From NCBI RefSeq assembly GCF_905475345.1, contig NC_066595.1, positions 62,001 through 126,000 of the forward strand: 64,000 nt of DNA. The letters run 5' to 3'. The first letter of the stretch is position 1, and every line of letters begins with the position of its first letter. The notes below the pieces were generated by a model. That model had not been told where the DNA came from. It searched no databases and saw only the letters and a list, made by a program, of their open reading frames with translations. Of the stretch, positions 1-12,921 are shown piece after piece. The DNA comes from Vespula vulgaris. Taxonomy: Eukaryota; Arthropoda; Insecta; Hymenoptera; Vespidae. The position numbers were made by a program, and so were the translations under genes.

Positions 1-697
1 TTTTTTTTTGTCGACGTTTCCACCCTTCTCTTCTTCCATCACGTTTCTATTTCGACGAAATTACTTTTCGATAGGATCAACGGGATTCTCTCTCTCTCTC
101 TCTCTCCCCCTCCCTCTCTTTCTCTTCAAGCGACCATGATTTCGAGGGTCTCTTGTCCATTCACAAACGCGAGTTATTTCTATTGACCAGCTTTCAGTTT
201 CTACAGCATAAAATATAAAAGGATCCTTGTTACGTAAAAACGACGTAAAGAAAAGACCGTCATTCCCGATTTCTAAAGGAATCTTTAGGATTTTTAGGAA
301 TCTTTACGTTCATCTTGTTAGACTCGTAAGATTAATCGGTCGGCCGCAATTCATGCGTTCTTCGATCGGGCTAGTTCCGACGTGTAGAGTTCGAAAAGCA
401 GTTTTTTTTTCGACGACTCAGTCGGAGGTCGCGAGGTCCGGGTGCGTACGTGCGTGAGGCAGCCAGGCAGGCAGGCAGGCAGATCGGGGGTATTCTGGGA
501 TTCGAGACTAATGATAATCAGTCCTCGCTGTCTCTCCCTTTCTTTCTCTTCCACTTTCGATCTCTTCTCCTCGTCGTTCTTTTTTGCCGTCCCTCTGCAA
601 CCACATTCCCTTCGTCGTGAACACGGGCCATGTGCAATAAGGGTGCGGCACCGTCGGATTCCCCGGGGACCGGCATGGCGTAACGTAAAATCATTAT

Positions 698-760
698 TAG
701 GTAGGTAGGTAGGTAGGTAGGTAGGTAGGTAGGTAGGTAGGTAGGTAGGTAGGTAGGTAG
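698..760. repeat. TAGG tetranucleotide microsatellite
   Basis: About 15.75 uninterrupted copies of the 4-bp unit TAGG run from 698 to 760. It contains no start or stop in one reverse-strand frame, which inflates a spurious reverse-strand open frame over this region. Confidence 0.97.
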
Positions 761-986
761 TTGCTGGTGCACATGAGGGCAGGCTAGAGAGAAAGGGAAA
801 CGGTGGCTTGGATGGTTCGGTGAAGAGAGGAAGGGGGTGAAAGGGAGAGAGTCGGCCGCTTTAGGGGGTTGGGAATAAGAGCTCTGCAAATATTGTTCGT
901 GCGCGAGTCGGCAAGCGGAGTAGCGAATCGAGGGGAAAGCCGAAGCGTTGCTTCGCGTTACCTTCGTCATTAGGTGGGCTCTACGT

Positions 987-1041
987 TGCTGCTGCTGCTG
1001 CTGCTGCCGCTGCTGCTGCCGCTGCTACTACTACTACTACT
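987..1041. repeat. Compound GCT/CCGCT/ACT trinucleotide tract
   Basis: Tandem GCT triplets interrupted by CCGCT pass into ACT triplets. Translated, the tract gives Leu, Cys/Tyr, Ser or Ala homopolymers depending on strand and frame, so it creates long open frames on both strands. I see no splice structure making it coding. The sequence just downstream (about 1081-1260) reads in one forward frame without stops and is not homopolymeric, but I cannot tie it to a gene. Confidence 0.9.
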
Positions 1042-4000
1042 ATTGCTACTTGTACCGTGAGCAAGGGGGTAGTGGAGGGGGTATGTTGAGGCGGCAGCGT
1101 ATGAAGAGTCAAGTGCACGGTGGCTGCGAGCTCGCACAGAAGACCGACTGGGGCTTCGCCGATTGGATAACGTCGCGTGATGGGTATCGAGAAGGCGACA
1201 GACCGACAAGTGGTCAAGCACCCTCTTGCGAAAACACTGCGGCTCCATCGGGAAAACGTTTTTCTTTGGGGCGATGCCTGAATGGCGCTCTCGATGATCG
1301 CGACCAAGGTCTGCTCGCTCGGTTAAATTTGATTTTTTTCTTCTTCTTTTTCTTTTACGATAATGCAATAGGATGACAGAGTTATTCGACAACGAAAGAA
1401 TTCTTCTCTACCTTTGTCATTTGAAATTAAGTATTACGTCGAAATCGATTGGATTTCTAATTAATCATTTAGTTCGAGAAATCGCTAATGTTCGAACGCT
1501 ACGTACTTTGGCGATTTGTGATTATAAGAAAATGTTATCGATTTGATCCCACCTCGGCCCGTTCGTGTCGATATCTCGGGACAATAGGGAGACACCACAC
1601 CCTTAAACTGTGCGCTGATCGCCCGACACATGACCGTGCCGTCTTTTGTTTTTACAATAAACACAACCTGTCCGCTCTCTGGGTGCTAAGCAAAGTTGCA
1701 AGGGGCAAAGGGAAAGAGATGAATGTCGGTTGTGTACTTTTCCTTTTCACAAGCACATTTTCGATTTCGTTTCGTTTCGTTTCGTTTCGTTTCCTCTACG
1801 TGCCGACGAGCTTCCCGACAAATGGATCATTTTTGTGCGAATGATCTTTCTTTTGTCGTTAAAACGATCATTCGTTGTTAGGAGCGTTAGCGTTACATGC
1901 TCAGTCCTTCTTTTTTCTTTTTTCGTTTTTTTCTTCTTTGTTCTCGATTGGATGCAGAGAAACGTAATCGCGAATCGTCGCGGTCACACGTTGACGTAGA
2001 ACTAATTAATGCAATTTCGTTCTCGTCGGCGTAACGCGATACCCGTTAAAACAGTCATAAAAGAGAGTTAATTGAAAAAAATTATTCTGCCAAGGACACG
2101 TTCTATCTACACGTCAACAATTTCTACATTGTAGGTGTAAATTACGATTACGCTCTCACGCTATTTCTAAATCATTCGTAAAATTCGTAAAATTCGTAAA
2201 ATTCTCCTTGCGGGTCTAATGAACGTATTCGCGTTCGATTTCTGAAATGGAACAGAAGCGTTCGGCCAAGAGCCAAAGAAGAGTCGTAGTGGCTTTAACG
2301 AATGACGAGTACTCTAAGGCTCTAACGCGTAAGTACCTTGTCTCCCCGAAATTTGCCTCGAGGGTGCGGTTATCGCGTACTCGCTTGGATACAAACCGTT
2401 TGAGAGCTTTGTGGGCGCGTTCACGGTGTACCTGTGCCTCTCTCTCTCCCTCCCTCCTTAGTGCGTTAGAGAGGACGGGACTATTAGAGGTTTCCGGCTG
2501 ACTTGGCGCCCTTAACGTCGGGAGCGCCGCAACATCCCTCTAAGCTGTTTAAACTTTGCGACATGGTCGAAGGGACCGCCCTAGATGCTACCCTTTCTTC
2601 TTCCTCTTCTTCTTGTTTCATCCCTCCTTCTCTTTCCTTTGCCTTGCCCCCGAGTCGAACGTTTCGTCTTTACGGCTCGTTAGTGACGCCAACGTAAAGT
2701 CGTGCTTAGAAATATCGGTATGAGCGCACACGTAAGAGTTCCATTTTCTCGCGGTCTGTACGCACGCAAACTAAATTTTCAACGGACACAAGCGGGCGAG
2801 CGGTTAACCGTCGATTATTTGCCTCTACTTCCGGTGGAAGACCGTGCAAAGAACGAACCGAGTAATTCCAAGCGCGCATCCTTATCGCGTCGATTCTTCA
2901 ATCGTTCCCACGAATCGACGAACGTTCAAGTTTTTCTTACGTGGTAAAACTAGAAACGATCACGGAGTATCGTTAAAATTTGCACGTGGAGGAAGAAAAT
3001 TTGCAGGACGGTCAACGACCGTACTATCGGTAAAACGATCGTATCGACGAGCGAACCGCGTAAGAGAAACTCTCTCGCTTTATCGCTACTGGCTTCGTTG
3101 CGTTAGACAAAGACAATCGCGTGCTGGATGTTGAGGACGTTACGTTTAATGTCACGATGGTAAGCCGGTACGAGCATCCGATGCGGCATCAAACATGCAA
3201 ATTCGTTGATATAACGTTACACGGATACCTCGGTGCGATCCGTTATCATGACGATCCGCCGAGCGTTAGCACCGACATAGTGTTCCTAGTAGTATAGGAG
3301 CATGATTAAATTTCCAAGGATATCGACACGACGGGAACACGTAAATCCTCCTTTCCCCCCGCCCCGATCTCTCTCTCTCTCTCTCTCTCTCCCTCTACGC
3401 ATCTATCTACGTTGTTACTTACCTACGTGTGTATTCTCGTATCCACGTCCTCGTTTCATCCCTTCCTCTTTCGCCGCTATTCGCGCTCGAGCGACCGAAG
3501 CAGCTCGGGCCAGAGGCTTGAAATTAACCATCAGAGGCTCTATTCGAGATGCGAAACGTCGTTACACCATCTACGGCATCATCGATAACGCCTCTTCATC
3601 CTTCCGAGACTTTGCTTTTCAAAGGGAGGGTGAAAGAGAGAGAGAGAGAGAGAGAAAGTAAACGCGATAGAAAGATGGATGAAGGATATTAGTCTTATAT
3701 CGTGTTCTAGGAAAGCGAAGAAAAAGAGCGTTTTATATTTATTCATCCTTCTGGGATCGTTCGAGATCGGTCGACTCTTACGACGTCTAAAGAGCACGCG
3801 TTCGTGTCATCCGTTAATGGACGGTAATCGTAAGATGTGAAATGTAAGGCGATCGAGGATAATTACGGCGAGTAGAGAAAACGTAGCGGCGGGATCCTTC
3901 GCGCCGATGGCACAGATCGGATTTGTCACGATTCCTAATGTTGATCGACGCCTTAATAATTTAATAGCCATACGTCCGCCGTGATCGTCCGGGAGAGGAT

Positions 4001-7000
4001 TATTACCGCGGATCCCTCCGCTAGATCGAAAGCACTAAGGAGCTAACAGACTTAGCCGCGGTATCACGTTTCCTCCTTCGCTTCGCTTCGGCCTTCCCTC
4101 TACGGGAAATATATCGTGACGGTACCGTCTTACGCTCTCCTTCCGTCTCTCGAGAGACGATAATTGCCATCAATCCAGCCTCTCTCGGCAAAAATATCAT
4201 TGAAAAACGTGCGTTCGTCTACGCGTCCGAATGTAGCACGTTTTCTCTTTTCGTTTCCCTCTATTCGTACGTCTCTTTTTTCGTCGTTTCGCCGTAAACG
4301 AACGTATTCCCTTAACTATAGCCATCCTTTTTTTCCCTTTCCGTTGCCTCAAAATCCGCCCATTTCGCGATACAAGGATCAGAGGAAAAGCGAGTAAAAC
4401 GCGCGTTGCAAACACGGCGAACGTGACTATCGGCTGGCGTCCGTGCAGCCGTGAAATAGTAAATACAAAGCTCTCGTTGAATCGGCGCGCGATTCGCCGC
4501 GCGATTCCGGCCCTCCGATCCCCCCGAGAGACTGCTAACATTCGCTGACACACCGGTATTTCGATAGCCGCGCACGGACACGCCCGTGAAATATACGGAC
4601 CGCTATAGCCGAGTGTTAACCCGCATTTTCGAGCGTTTGTCGGCACGACGATCGATGACAAGAAATTCAAATTGCACCAGGGACTACGTTTTAGCTTGCG
4701 TTCGGCTATTTGGAATTACTTTCGATCCTTGTTTTCCCTGTTTTCAATGTTTAGTTTTCCCGTTTCAATTTTTAGAGAGTATATCTATACCTGTCCAAGA
4801 TTTCAATCATTTCTTTCAAAGGTAAGAGATATTTAGGCCGGGCGAGGGGGAGGGAGGAAAACTTTTTGTTTTTTTGTCCAAATAAATTCTTAACCGATAT
4901 TGTGGATTAGCTATGCGTTCTCGACGATCGTCATCGATGCTCTGCGATTAATATCGCCTGACGATATTTAGACGAACTTTGAAGGATACGGAAGAAATCC
5001 ATGCTGTCCTCGATATAAAATATGAGACTCGTTGGCACGTTCGATTCCTATTTTTCTCCTGGCTCTCTCTCTCTCTCTCTCTCTCCCTCGCGGGCAAGCG
5101 TTTCGTTTGGAAAAAGTAAGCTGGAGTGAGATGGAAAGAAAAGAGGCCCGCCCCCAGAGACGCAACCCGCAGAGTCGAGACGTGGTCGATGGAGACGAGA
5201 AGAAATCAATGCCTCGGCCAGAGTCCGCTTCACCTTCGTCTCTCCTCTCCACTCGTTTCCTCTCACTCCGCCCATTCGCTCTTAACCGGCCGTCTCATTT
5301 TCCTTCCCTTACTCCTTTTACCTCTTCCACGACTTACTCCGTATTTCTCCGCGGCTCCGATAAAATTCCAAAATTTCGATTATTTCGTCGATACGTTTGA
5401 AAATATCTACGTTCGTTTTTTGTTCAAAAGACATTTTAAACGGCGCAAGTATTATTAGGTATCCGCGTGAATTTCATGGTTAAATGGAAAAAGGCACAAC
5501 CCATTACGGATAAAACGCGTCTAGACGATAGTATCTTTGGAAAGTTTGCGGATCGTTTGGGAGAAGCGATCAAACTGCCATCTTGGTTTTCCACGTTCGA
5601 GCAGAGTTATCGGAGGGTGTAAGCGTAGAAAAAGAACGCTTTTGTTTTGTGAATTCGAAAAGCAATACGTACATATGGAAAAGGACAAGGCGATAATAGA
5701 GAAAGGAAAAAGAAAAAGGCAGAGAGGAGAGAGGGAGAATTAGCGGAGGAAAGGACCCTCGCAAGATTTCCAGGAGTTTAATATAGTTTTAGGGGCGTCG
5801 GCTGAAAGAGAGAGACAGGACGGGGGTGTAATGGTGTCTTAAACCGCAGTGACTCTCAACCACGGCTCCAAGTTTCCGTTACCTTTCGGTTCGCTCAGAA
5901 GAAATAAGAGTAACCAACCTCAACGACGTTGCGATTGAATATTCTAATCGAAAATATTATACGTCTGTTATTCCTTCTATCGAAAATACCGAACGTATCG
6001 CTTTTAAAAGGGAGCTAGGAATAATTATGATCCGTCGAATAGGATTCGAGTTCGAAAGCATTGCGCTCGAACGACTAACCAAGATACGTACTTACCTATA
6101 CGCGTAGAACGCATTCTCGCGTAAATTCGAGAGCGCGAGCACCGAGAGGTAGATACGTATCCATATAAGAGATCGTAACGCACGGTTCTTGCTTTTTCCA
6201 GCGAAGATAAAGACGAAAAGGGCAACCTCGGTGCGAGAGAGCCCCGACGGTTCTTGATTTTTACGAGCGCGTAAATTCCAGAGGGCAACTTCCTTCGTAC
6301 TCCCTCTCTATCTCTTCTCTCTTTCGCTCCTCTCTCTCTCTCCCTCCCTCTCTCTCCTTCACCTCTTTCTCCTCACCATTTCGTACTCGAAATACATAGA
6401 ATTCTAGGAGACTCGCACCGTGTGCTCCGCTGTGAATTCCATAGCATGGAATTTCAGGCCGCCATTAACTCTGAATCCCCTCGAATCACGATTTGAAAGA
6501 GCTCGCGATACTATTGCGAATCCTCGCCGAGTCTCCGACGTCTTTCAATAAAATTACCCGCGTTTTCTCCCAAGGATTTCCAAACGTACACGTTTAAGGG
6601 ATGTTTTCCTCTAATTACGTCAACAGAATCCTTTGTTATTTTTTTCTTGGACCTATCGAATCTTTATAAGTAATCTCTCATTGAAATTCGATGATCACCG
6701 ACGACCATCGAAAACGACACGTCGATTTACGAAAAGGCAGTCGATGCTGTTACTCGAACGATTCTCAATTTTTATGAGATCGTAAATCTACTCCGGAAAC
6801 TTTTCCCCCCGCTCCTTCCGAAACTTCCATCTTCACTTTCTGTCGTTTTATACCCCATTCGAGCCTCGTGGAATTTCGTCGGATACTCCATCGCAGTCGA
6901 CGAATTTCTCGGAGCTCGCTATGCTGGTGTCAAGAAATCTAGACGAAACGTTTTCCATCGTTTCTCTATCGATGATTTCGCGAAGAAGTTCCTTCAACGA

Positions 7001-8059
7001 AATGGATATATTTATTTCTGTCAAAATCTTGAAATCGTAGAAATCGTACAATAGAAATCTATCGGTATTTCGAATTGTTCATGGAACAATCGGTACGAGG
7101 GAAGGCGCTAAAGAACCGAAACGTAAATAGTTTGACTCGTCGAATATAAGCTAGACGGGTAACGAATCCGCGAGTACTTTGGACGTTGGAAAGATAGAGG
7201 AGAGTCCATTAACATCCCTCGGCTGGTCACTCGGAGCATAGTTCGAATCGTTGCTACTCTGTTGCTTCCCTCTCTTCTGTCAGAGGGTGGGAGCGCGCGC
7301 GCGCGCGCACACGTGCGTTCCTCATCCCTCTTTCTTCTTTCCATCGGTCTTCTTTCTCTCCCTCTCTCTCTCTCTCTCCGTCTAGTTCGGCTTATCCCGG
7401 TGGTAGTCATGGAAACACAGGGGTCGGAGCCGCCCCTGGCCGCCAATCAGAGCTCGCGGCCAGGAGGAGAGAAACGAGCGGTGAGCCTTCCTCGCTTCTA
7501 CCCCCGCCCTATCGGCCGTCCATCCCTTCTCTCCTCTCCGTCCCTTGCCTCCGGCTTGGCTGAGATTCTCGCTTGGGAGGAAATCTTGACCGGGCGTGCC
7601 CTGCATCTCTGATACCACCTCTCCTCTCTCTCTCTCGCTCTCTCTACCTCTATCTCCGTATCGTACGTCCTTTTCCCACCTTTCTCCCCGCTCCAGGCCC
7701 TTCGACGAAAAATCCTCCGGTCGTCTCGGCACGGCAAGTCCGTCTATGTGTTCGTGGCTTTCTATTGCTTTTGGACCAAGGATCGCTACTTTCGAATTAA
7801 CCTTTCTGCTTGTTCGGGTAGATAAAGAGAGTGGGGGAGGGTAAAGGGGAAGGTTGCTTCGGGGGATGGAAAGATTCGTTCGCTCGGAAAGAGTTAGATT
7901 CTCTTAGAAAAAAAACTTGCAGACTTGGGGATATTGCGTTGAGAAAGAGCATAATAACGGGAGACGAATAAAACAAAAAACTGATGCGTAATACTTGATG
8001 ACGATAATGTTATTTGATTATATCCATTGATAATATTCATTTTTTCAACTTTGTCGCAG

Positions 8060-8316
8060 GTGAAAAGCCGCACAAGTGTCAGGTATGTGGCAAGGCGTTC
8101 TCGCAGAGTAGCAATTTGATAACGCACTCGAGGAAGCACACGGGATTCAAGCCGTTCGCATGCGAGCTGTGCGGACGAGCTTTCCAGAGGAAGGTCGACC
8201 TGAGGAGGCACCGCGAGACTCAGCACGCCGATCTCGGCACGTCGCATCGGCCGGCTATGGCCGCGATTCCACCTCAAAATACTTTGCCAACCGGAAATCC
8301 GTCGATAATGCAATGA
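8060..8316 (+). CDS. sens: Senseless/Gfi1-family zinc-finger protein, terminal coding exon
   Basis: Terminal exon of a C2H2 zinc-finger transcription factor. A pyrimidine-rich acceptor ends in AG at 8058-8059 and the exon opens with two bases of a Gly codon, so the intron falls inside the TGEKP linker. The first finger reads PHKCQVCGKAFSQSSNLITH and the second CELCGRAFQRKVDLRRHRET, each C-x2-C-x12-H with H-x3/4-H. The SQSSNLITHSRKHTGFKPF and FQRKVDLRRHRE segments match the last two fingers of Gfi1 and Senseless closely, which is why I name it. About 30 less conserved residues follow before the TGA at 8314. In the family these nuclear factors bind AATC-core sites and act in sensory organ precursor specification. 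The earlier fingers and the N-terminus lie outside what I can find. A paralogue such as senseless-2 is the main alternative. Confidence 0.92.
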
Positions 8317-9484
8317 AAAGCGTAGCCGTTCTAGCGAGAGATTTCTCAGCGTACGAGGACGTACGTAAATATCGATAGCGAAAACGATCGACTTCGGAAA
8401 CGACTGCTAGACGACTAATTGCCGGAAGAGTGCAATCGAAGGACGGAGGATCCGAAGGAGGATAAGGGAACAAAAAGTTGTTTTTGATTTCGATGCGTAT
8501 ATTTGCTCCGCTGATGTTATCGAAAAGATACGGCCGTTATCGCGAGCCGCGTAAAGATTCGTTGGCTCGTGATGGGACGATCGTTAAGATAATCGTTGAG
8601 AGATGATCGTTAGAGAGCAAGGTCCGCGTAACGTTGCACAATCGAAATCAAATCCTTCGCTTCCGTCTCGAGGGAATATTAAATAAATTTTATTTCGATC
8701 GGCCATTACCTTATCGCGCGATCGATCGTCGATCCTCATCTTACTTCTCTTCTCGCTTTTTCCTAGATATTCGCGTGGTATCGAATCGAACGATCGGAAC
8801 GGATCTGATATCGGCCGATGAGAGTCGACATTCCTTCGAAATGGTAGTATCGAGCATCGCGAGACGAATGGACATAAAAGAAAATAAAAAAAAAAAAACG
8901 AGAAAAGAAAGAGAAAAGTGTAAAATAACGTTGTTCTTATAAATTATCTGTTGTTTTAATACCTCATGCGAGGTGGGGGTTAAAAACGTAAGTACGTAGG
9001 CGCATTTTAACGCATACGTTGTCGTTGTCGTTCTTTGTTCGTTCGTCGATTTTGAAAAAAAAATTTGTTTAGCGAATAACAGACGAACACACACTGACAC
9101 ACACACTTTGCATATCTCTTTCGCGAAGAGGAAACGTCACCCCTACCTCTGGATCGCAACTGTGACCAAACTTGTAAATAACACCGTAGACCGTATCTCT
9201 TTTTAGTATAAGCGTTTACTCGTGCGTACGTGCGCGTACATACATATGAATGTGGATATAAAATGACTCGAATCTATAAATATAAATAGAGAAGCGCGTC
9301 GCTCCGATCTAACCTGACGACGGTATTTGTTCGCACTAAACTCACCCTCCTCGACGAGAAAAACTATATTATGTACATTCGATTCTTTCTCCTCCCTCTT
9401 GTCCTTATGAAACTTTTCATTGTTGTACCATTGATACCATTATGTAATTACTGTAATTAGAACTCGCTATTAATACTATTAGAA

Positions 9485-9487
<3 letters not shown>

Positions 9488-9537
<50 letters not shown>

Positions 9538-9611
9538 CATCATCATCATCATCATTATCGTTATTATCATTATTATCATTATTATCATCATCGTCATCGT
9601 CATCATCATCT

Positions 9612-9676
<65 letters not shown>

Positions 9677-9694
9677 GTTGTCGTCATCATATTA

Positions 9695-9732
<38 letters not shown>
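9488..9732. repeat. Compound ATT / ATC / TCG trinucleotide tract
   Basis: Long ATT triplet runs flank an ATC section and a run of more than 20 TCG triplets (about 9612-9669), all in the probable 3' UTR. Every frame is a homopolymer (for example Asn or Thr on the reverse strand), so the open frame it creates is an artefact. Confidence 0.95.
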
Positions 9733-9734
<2 letters not shown>

Positions 9735-9746
9735 ATTATTATTACC

Positions 9747-9752
9747 AATAAA
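9747..9752 (+). promoter_or_regulatory. Candidate polyadenylation signal AATAAA for senseless
   Basis: Canonical hexamer 1.43 kb downstream of the senseless stop, followed within 30 bases by a T/G-rich segment. It is the best-placed signal but not the only AATAAA downstream of the stop. Confidence 0.45.
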
Positions 9753-10182
9753 AGCTGTTACCATTTGTAAATTGTTCGTGAGCGATGAACGAAGCAACGC
9801 GACTCGTTTCGGTGTCGAAAGCATTTCTCCCATTTTGCCTTAGACAATGTTGAGAACGATTAATCGAGATCGTCGAATCTGACGAAGCAAAAGATCACGG
9901 TCATTTTGACTAGTGTAATTCATGGTTAAAGGGCCGATGCCAATTAAGCGGGGTGCTCCGGAGAAGAACCCCTTAACGGTCTCAATATGTTTTCCGTCGA
10001 GTTTCCCTAAACTTCTACATCGGTTCCTCTTTATTTATCTCTCTTCTCGTACGATCCTCTTCACTTTCTGCCTCTTTCTCTTCTCTACGTCAGACTCGTA
10101 AAAAACAAGATTTGGCGAAGACGTTTTTGAGGAATGATTTGCTTCGCATGAAGGACGTTTCGAAGTTGGAAAATGAGAGGAG

Positions 10183-10226
<44 letters not shown>

Positions 10227-11426
10227 AGAGAGGAAAAGGTAGACAAAGGGCGAGAGAAGACGGAGGGAGAGAGAACATTACGGCACTGACTGCACGACAC
10301 CATGACGCAGCCACGGGAGCAGATTGGACAGTTATTGCATTCTGGGTAAGATTAATTGATATGGGACTCGGGCCTGCGGGGTGAGACGTACGGGGCTACG
10401 CTCGCCGCTTAAACCGTGTCTCAGGGACTGGCTTGGGATGAGAGAGCGGTGATTAACCAATTGCACCGTTGAACGAACTGGAACCGAAAGCCACCCCTCT
10501 CCATTTTCCTTTCACTCTCTCTCGCACACATATTCTCTCTCTCTCTCTCTCTCCCCTCTCTCTCTCTCTCTCTCTCTATCTTACCAACCCTCGTCGCTGC
10601 TCTCGACGCCGTGCTCGCTCTAATAGCCATTGAGTAATGGAGAGGCTCTCATTATTAAATAGCACAGGATAAATGCGCGCTTGCGTAGCTATGCGCTCGT
10701 AGACGCGCGCCCAGCGACGTGATTATCCTTGATATCGCTGTTGGAACGAAGGAATCCTCATTAACCGCCAACACCCATTTCAAGATATCGCCTACTCGAT
10801 CTATCCGATTACGCTTTCGACGGATTTCTTTTGACGCAAAGTTTTTTGTATCATTCGGCTGCGATTATTATCTCAAGATGGTTGCAACAATTTGACAAGA
10901 TATTTATCATGCAATTTACAATATTTTCTATATCCGTAGAAAGGTAAGCTCAATCGTCGAACGAACAAAGTTTATTAAATATTTGGACGTTTGCCTATCG
11001 TAGAAAAATAATTAAATATTGATATCTACGAAGCTATGCTTGGGCGGATCGTTGTTGTTCAATACCGGAATAAGAAATTGGTTCCATGAGGCGATATTTT
11101 CAGAAGAGCATCGCCGATCGATCCAAGCTTATTTTCGATAAGCTACAACAATTTTGAGTTTGAGTCAATGTTCGAACGAGAAACGAGCACCCAGGGCGTC
11201 GTACTCGTTTCCTTTTCGTCGTCCTCTTGGAATCGTCGTTCGAAACTCTTGCGAATAACTTCGAAAGGATAAGTATTGCATATTCCCGACCGCGAGAGGA
11301 TACACCTTATGACTATTAAGATATTCACGGCTCCACGGAGGACACCCTACTTTGAAATATGGCCCAACGGGTCAACGTGAATATACCCCGAAGCAGAAAG
11401 CACCCTTCTTCTCCCGTCTTGCCATC

Positions 11427-11457
<31 letters not shown>

Positions 11458-12883
11458 ATCTCTTTCGCTCACTGGCTCGCTTCCTCTTTCTTTCTCACCC
11501 GTGCACTTCTACCTTTGCATTACGAAAAGCAGGGGAAGCGTGGCTTTGGAGGACATCGTAGATTCGGCTGAGAGAGAGAGAGAGAGAGATGGTGTCCGAA
11601 GCAACCCTCTTTACCAGCTTCTCGTGGTTTTCCATATTATTTACAGCCTCGTCCTACGCGTTACGCCGCAATAACTCGAGCAAGCGGGTCCACGAATGCG
11701 ACCATGTCGGCAAATTGGTGGAAACCGAGGATGTCGTAACGCGTTCTCCTGCCTTGACTCTACACGTACACAGATACGTATGTACATACGTACGCGTACG
11801 GAGGTATCCATGCCCTTCCGAGGCTGATGTATTAACTGTGCGGTACGATGCGAACAACGTAAATACGTATGTTACGGATAATCTTGCTTTCGCCTTGCTG
11901 CCGACCACGATATCTTCGACTCGCACAAGGTGACTTTTATTTTTCTCTCTGGCATTTTTATTGCCTCTTCATATTCCGTATATACCTGCGTATTTAGTGG
12001 TATAGGATATACATATAGGTATCCATCTATCATTTTCGAGAGATCGCTTTAAAAGGAAGGTAAAATCGCGAGTGTCGTATCGGTCGATTATTCGAGCCGA
12101 CCGTACGATATCGCGTACATACCATGTTAACGCGTTATATTGTAATTTATGTTATACGTTCGCGTTTGCGTTAAGATTAATCAACTTAATTACCCAAAGG
12201 CGACAATGTACCCACTTTATTAAATTTCTCTATCGAAGCGGACAATTGCACTTAACTTAATTAAACTATTATCTTAAATCGTAGAGCGGGAGCCACAGGC
12301 GAGGAAGGACGTTCGCAATGGGTCCTTGGCGATTGGCATCGGCGATAGTCGAAACGCGAGTAAGCTTCTTCGGTTAGGTGGCTGACGATAAGTTTATCGT
12401 GGAAAAAGCATACGTTGGGCGTACGCGAGTGCGCGCAGGCAAATCTCATTTCCGCGAAGCTGCGCGAGCCCCGTATTATGGGGATTTTCCTGTCACGGGA
12501 GTAACCGGAATGGGCGAGGATTAAAAAATGTCAATTTCCAATTATCGTCAGCCCGGTGTTGCGCGGACATACGGGTAATGGAATTTTTGAAAAGGAGATT
12601 ATATTTTACTCTTTATCCAATTTTCACTTTGGCTGGTATCACCCTGTCCGCTTCCCGTTATCCACCTTCGATTCCTGTATGTCGCACATTTAGCAGCTAC
12701 CTCGGTCGAAGAAGAACGACTGAATTTTGTCTTGGTCGAAACTAGCACGCTTCCTTCGTCGAATTCGCGACGACGAACGTTCCTTTAATTAATTGAAAAT
12801 GAATTACGAGATGCCTCGTAATATTCGAGAGGTTCACCGGTCGTTACTCTTTTCTTTCGCACATAACGAGGCCGCCATTGTTG

Positions 12884-12921
<38 letters not shown>

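Larger units (their letters stand above)
1..8059. other. Non-coding stretch upstream of the senseless terminal exon
   Basis: No open frame here has a zinc-finger signature or a convincing acceptor/exon/donor structure. Because the exon at 8060 begins inside a codon, at least one upstream coding exon of senseless must exist; I did not find it here, so this stretch is probably intron and possibly 5' flank. It holds CT/GA runs (about 91-118, 3369-3392, 3636-3656, 5060-5085, 7360-7380), the TAGG array at 698-760, a GCT/ACT trinucleotide tract at 987-1041, TTTCG repeats near 1768-1790 and a GC run near 7292-7306. Islands around 600-690, 1080-1260 and 2480-2590 have fewer TCGA-type words than their surroundings and may be conserved regulatory DNA. 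That last point is inference. Confidence 0.5.
8317..9752 (+). other. Probable 3' UTR of senseless
   Basis: No further coding potential follows the stop. The stretch is AT-rich with A runs (8881-8898) and a long ATT/ATC/TCG trinucleotide tract (9488-9732), and ends at a canonical AATAAA at 9747-9752 followed by a T/G-rich segment. An earlier AATAAA-like site near 8681 could give a shorter form. The exact cleavage site is not visible from sequence. Confidence 0.5.
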
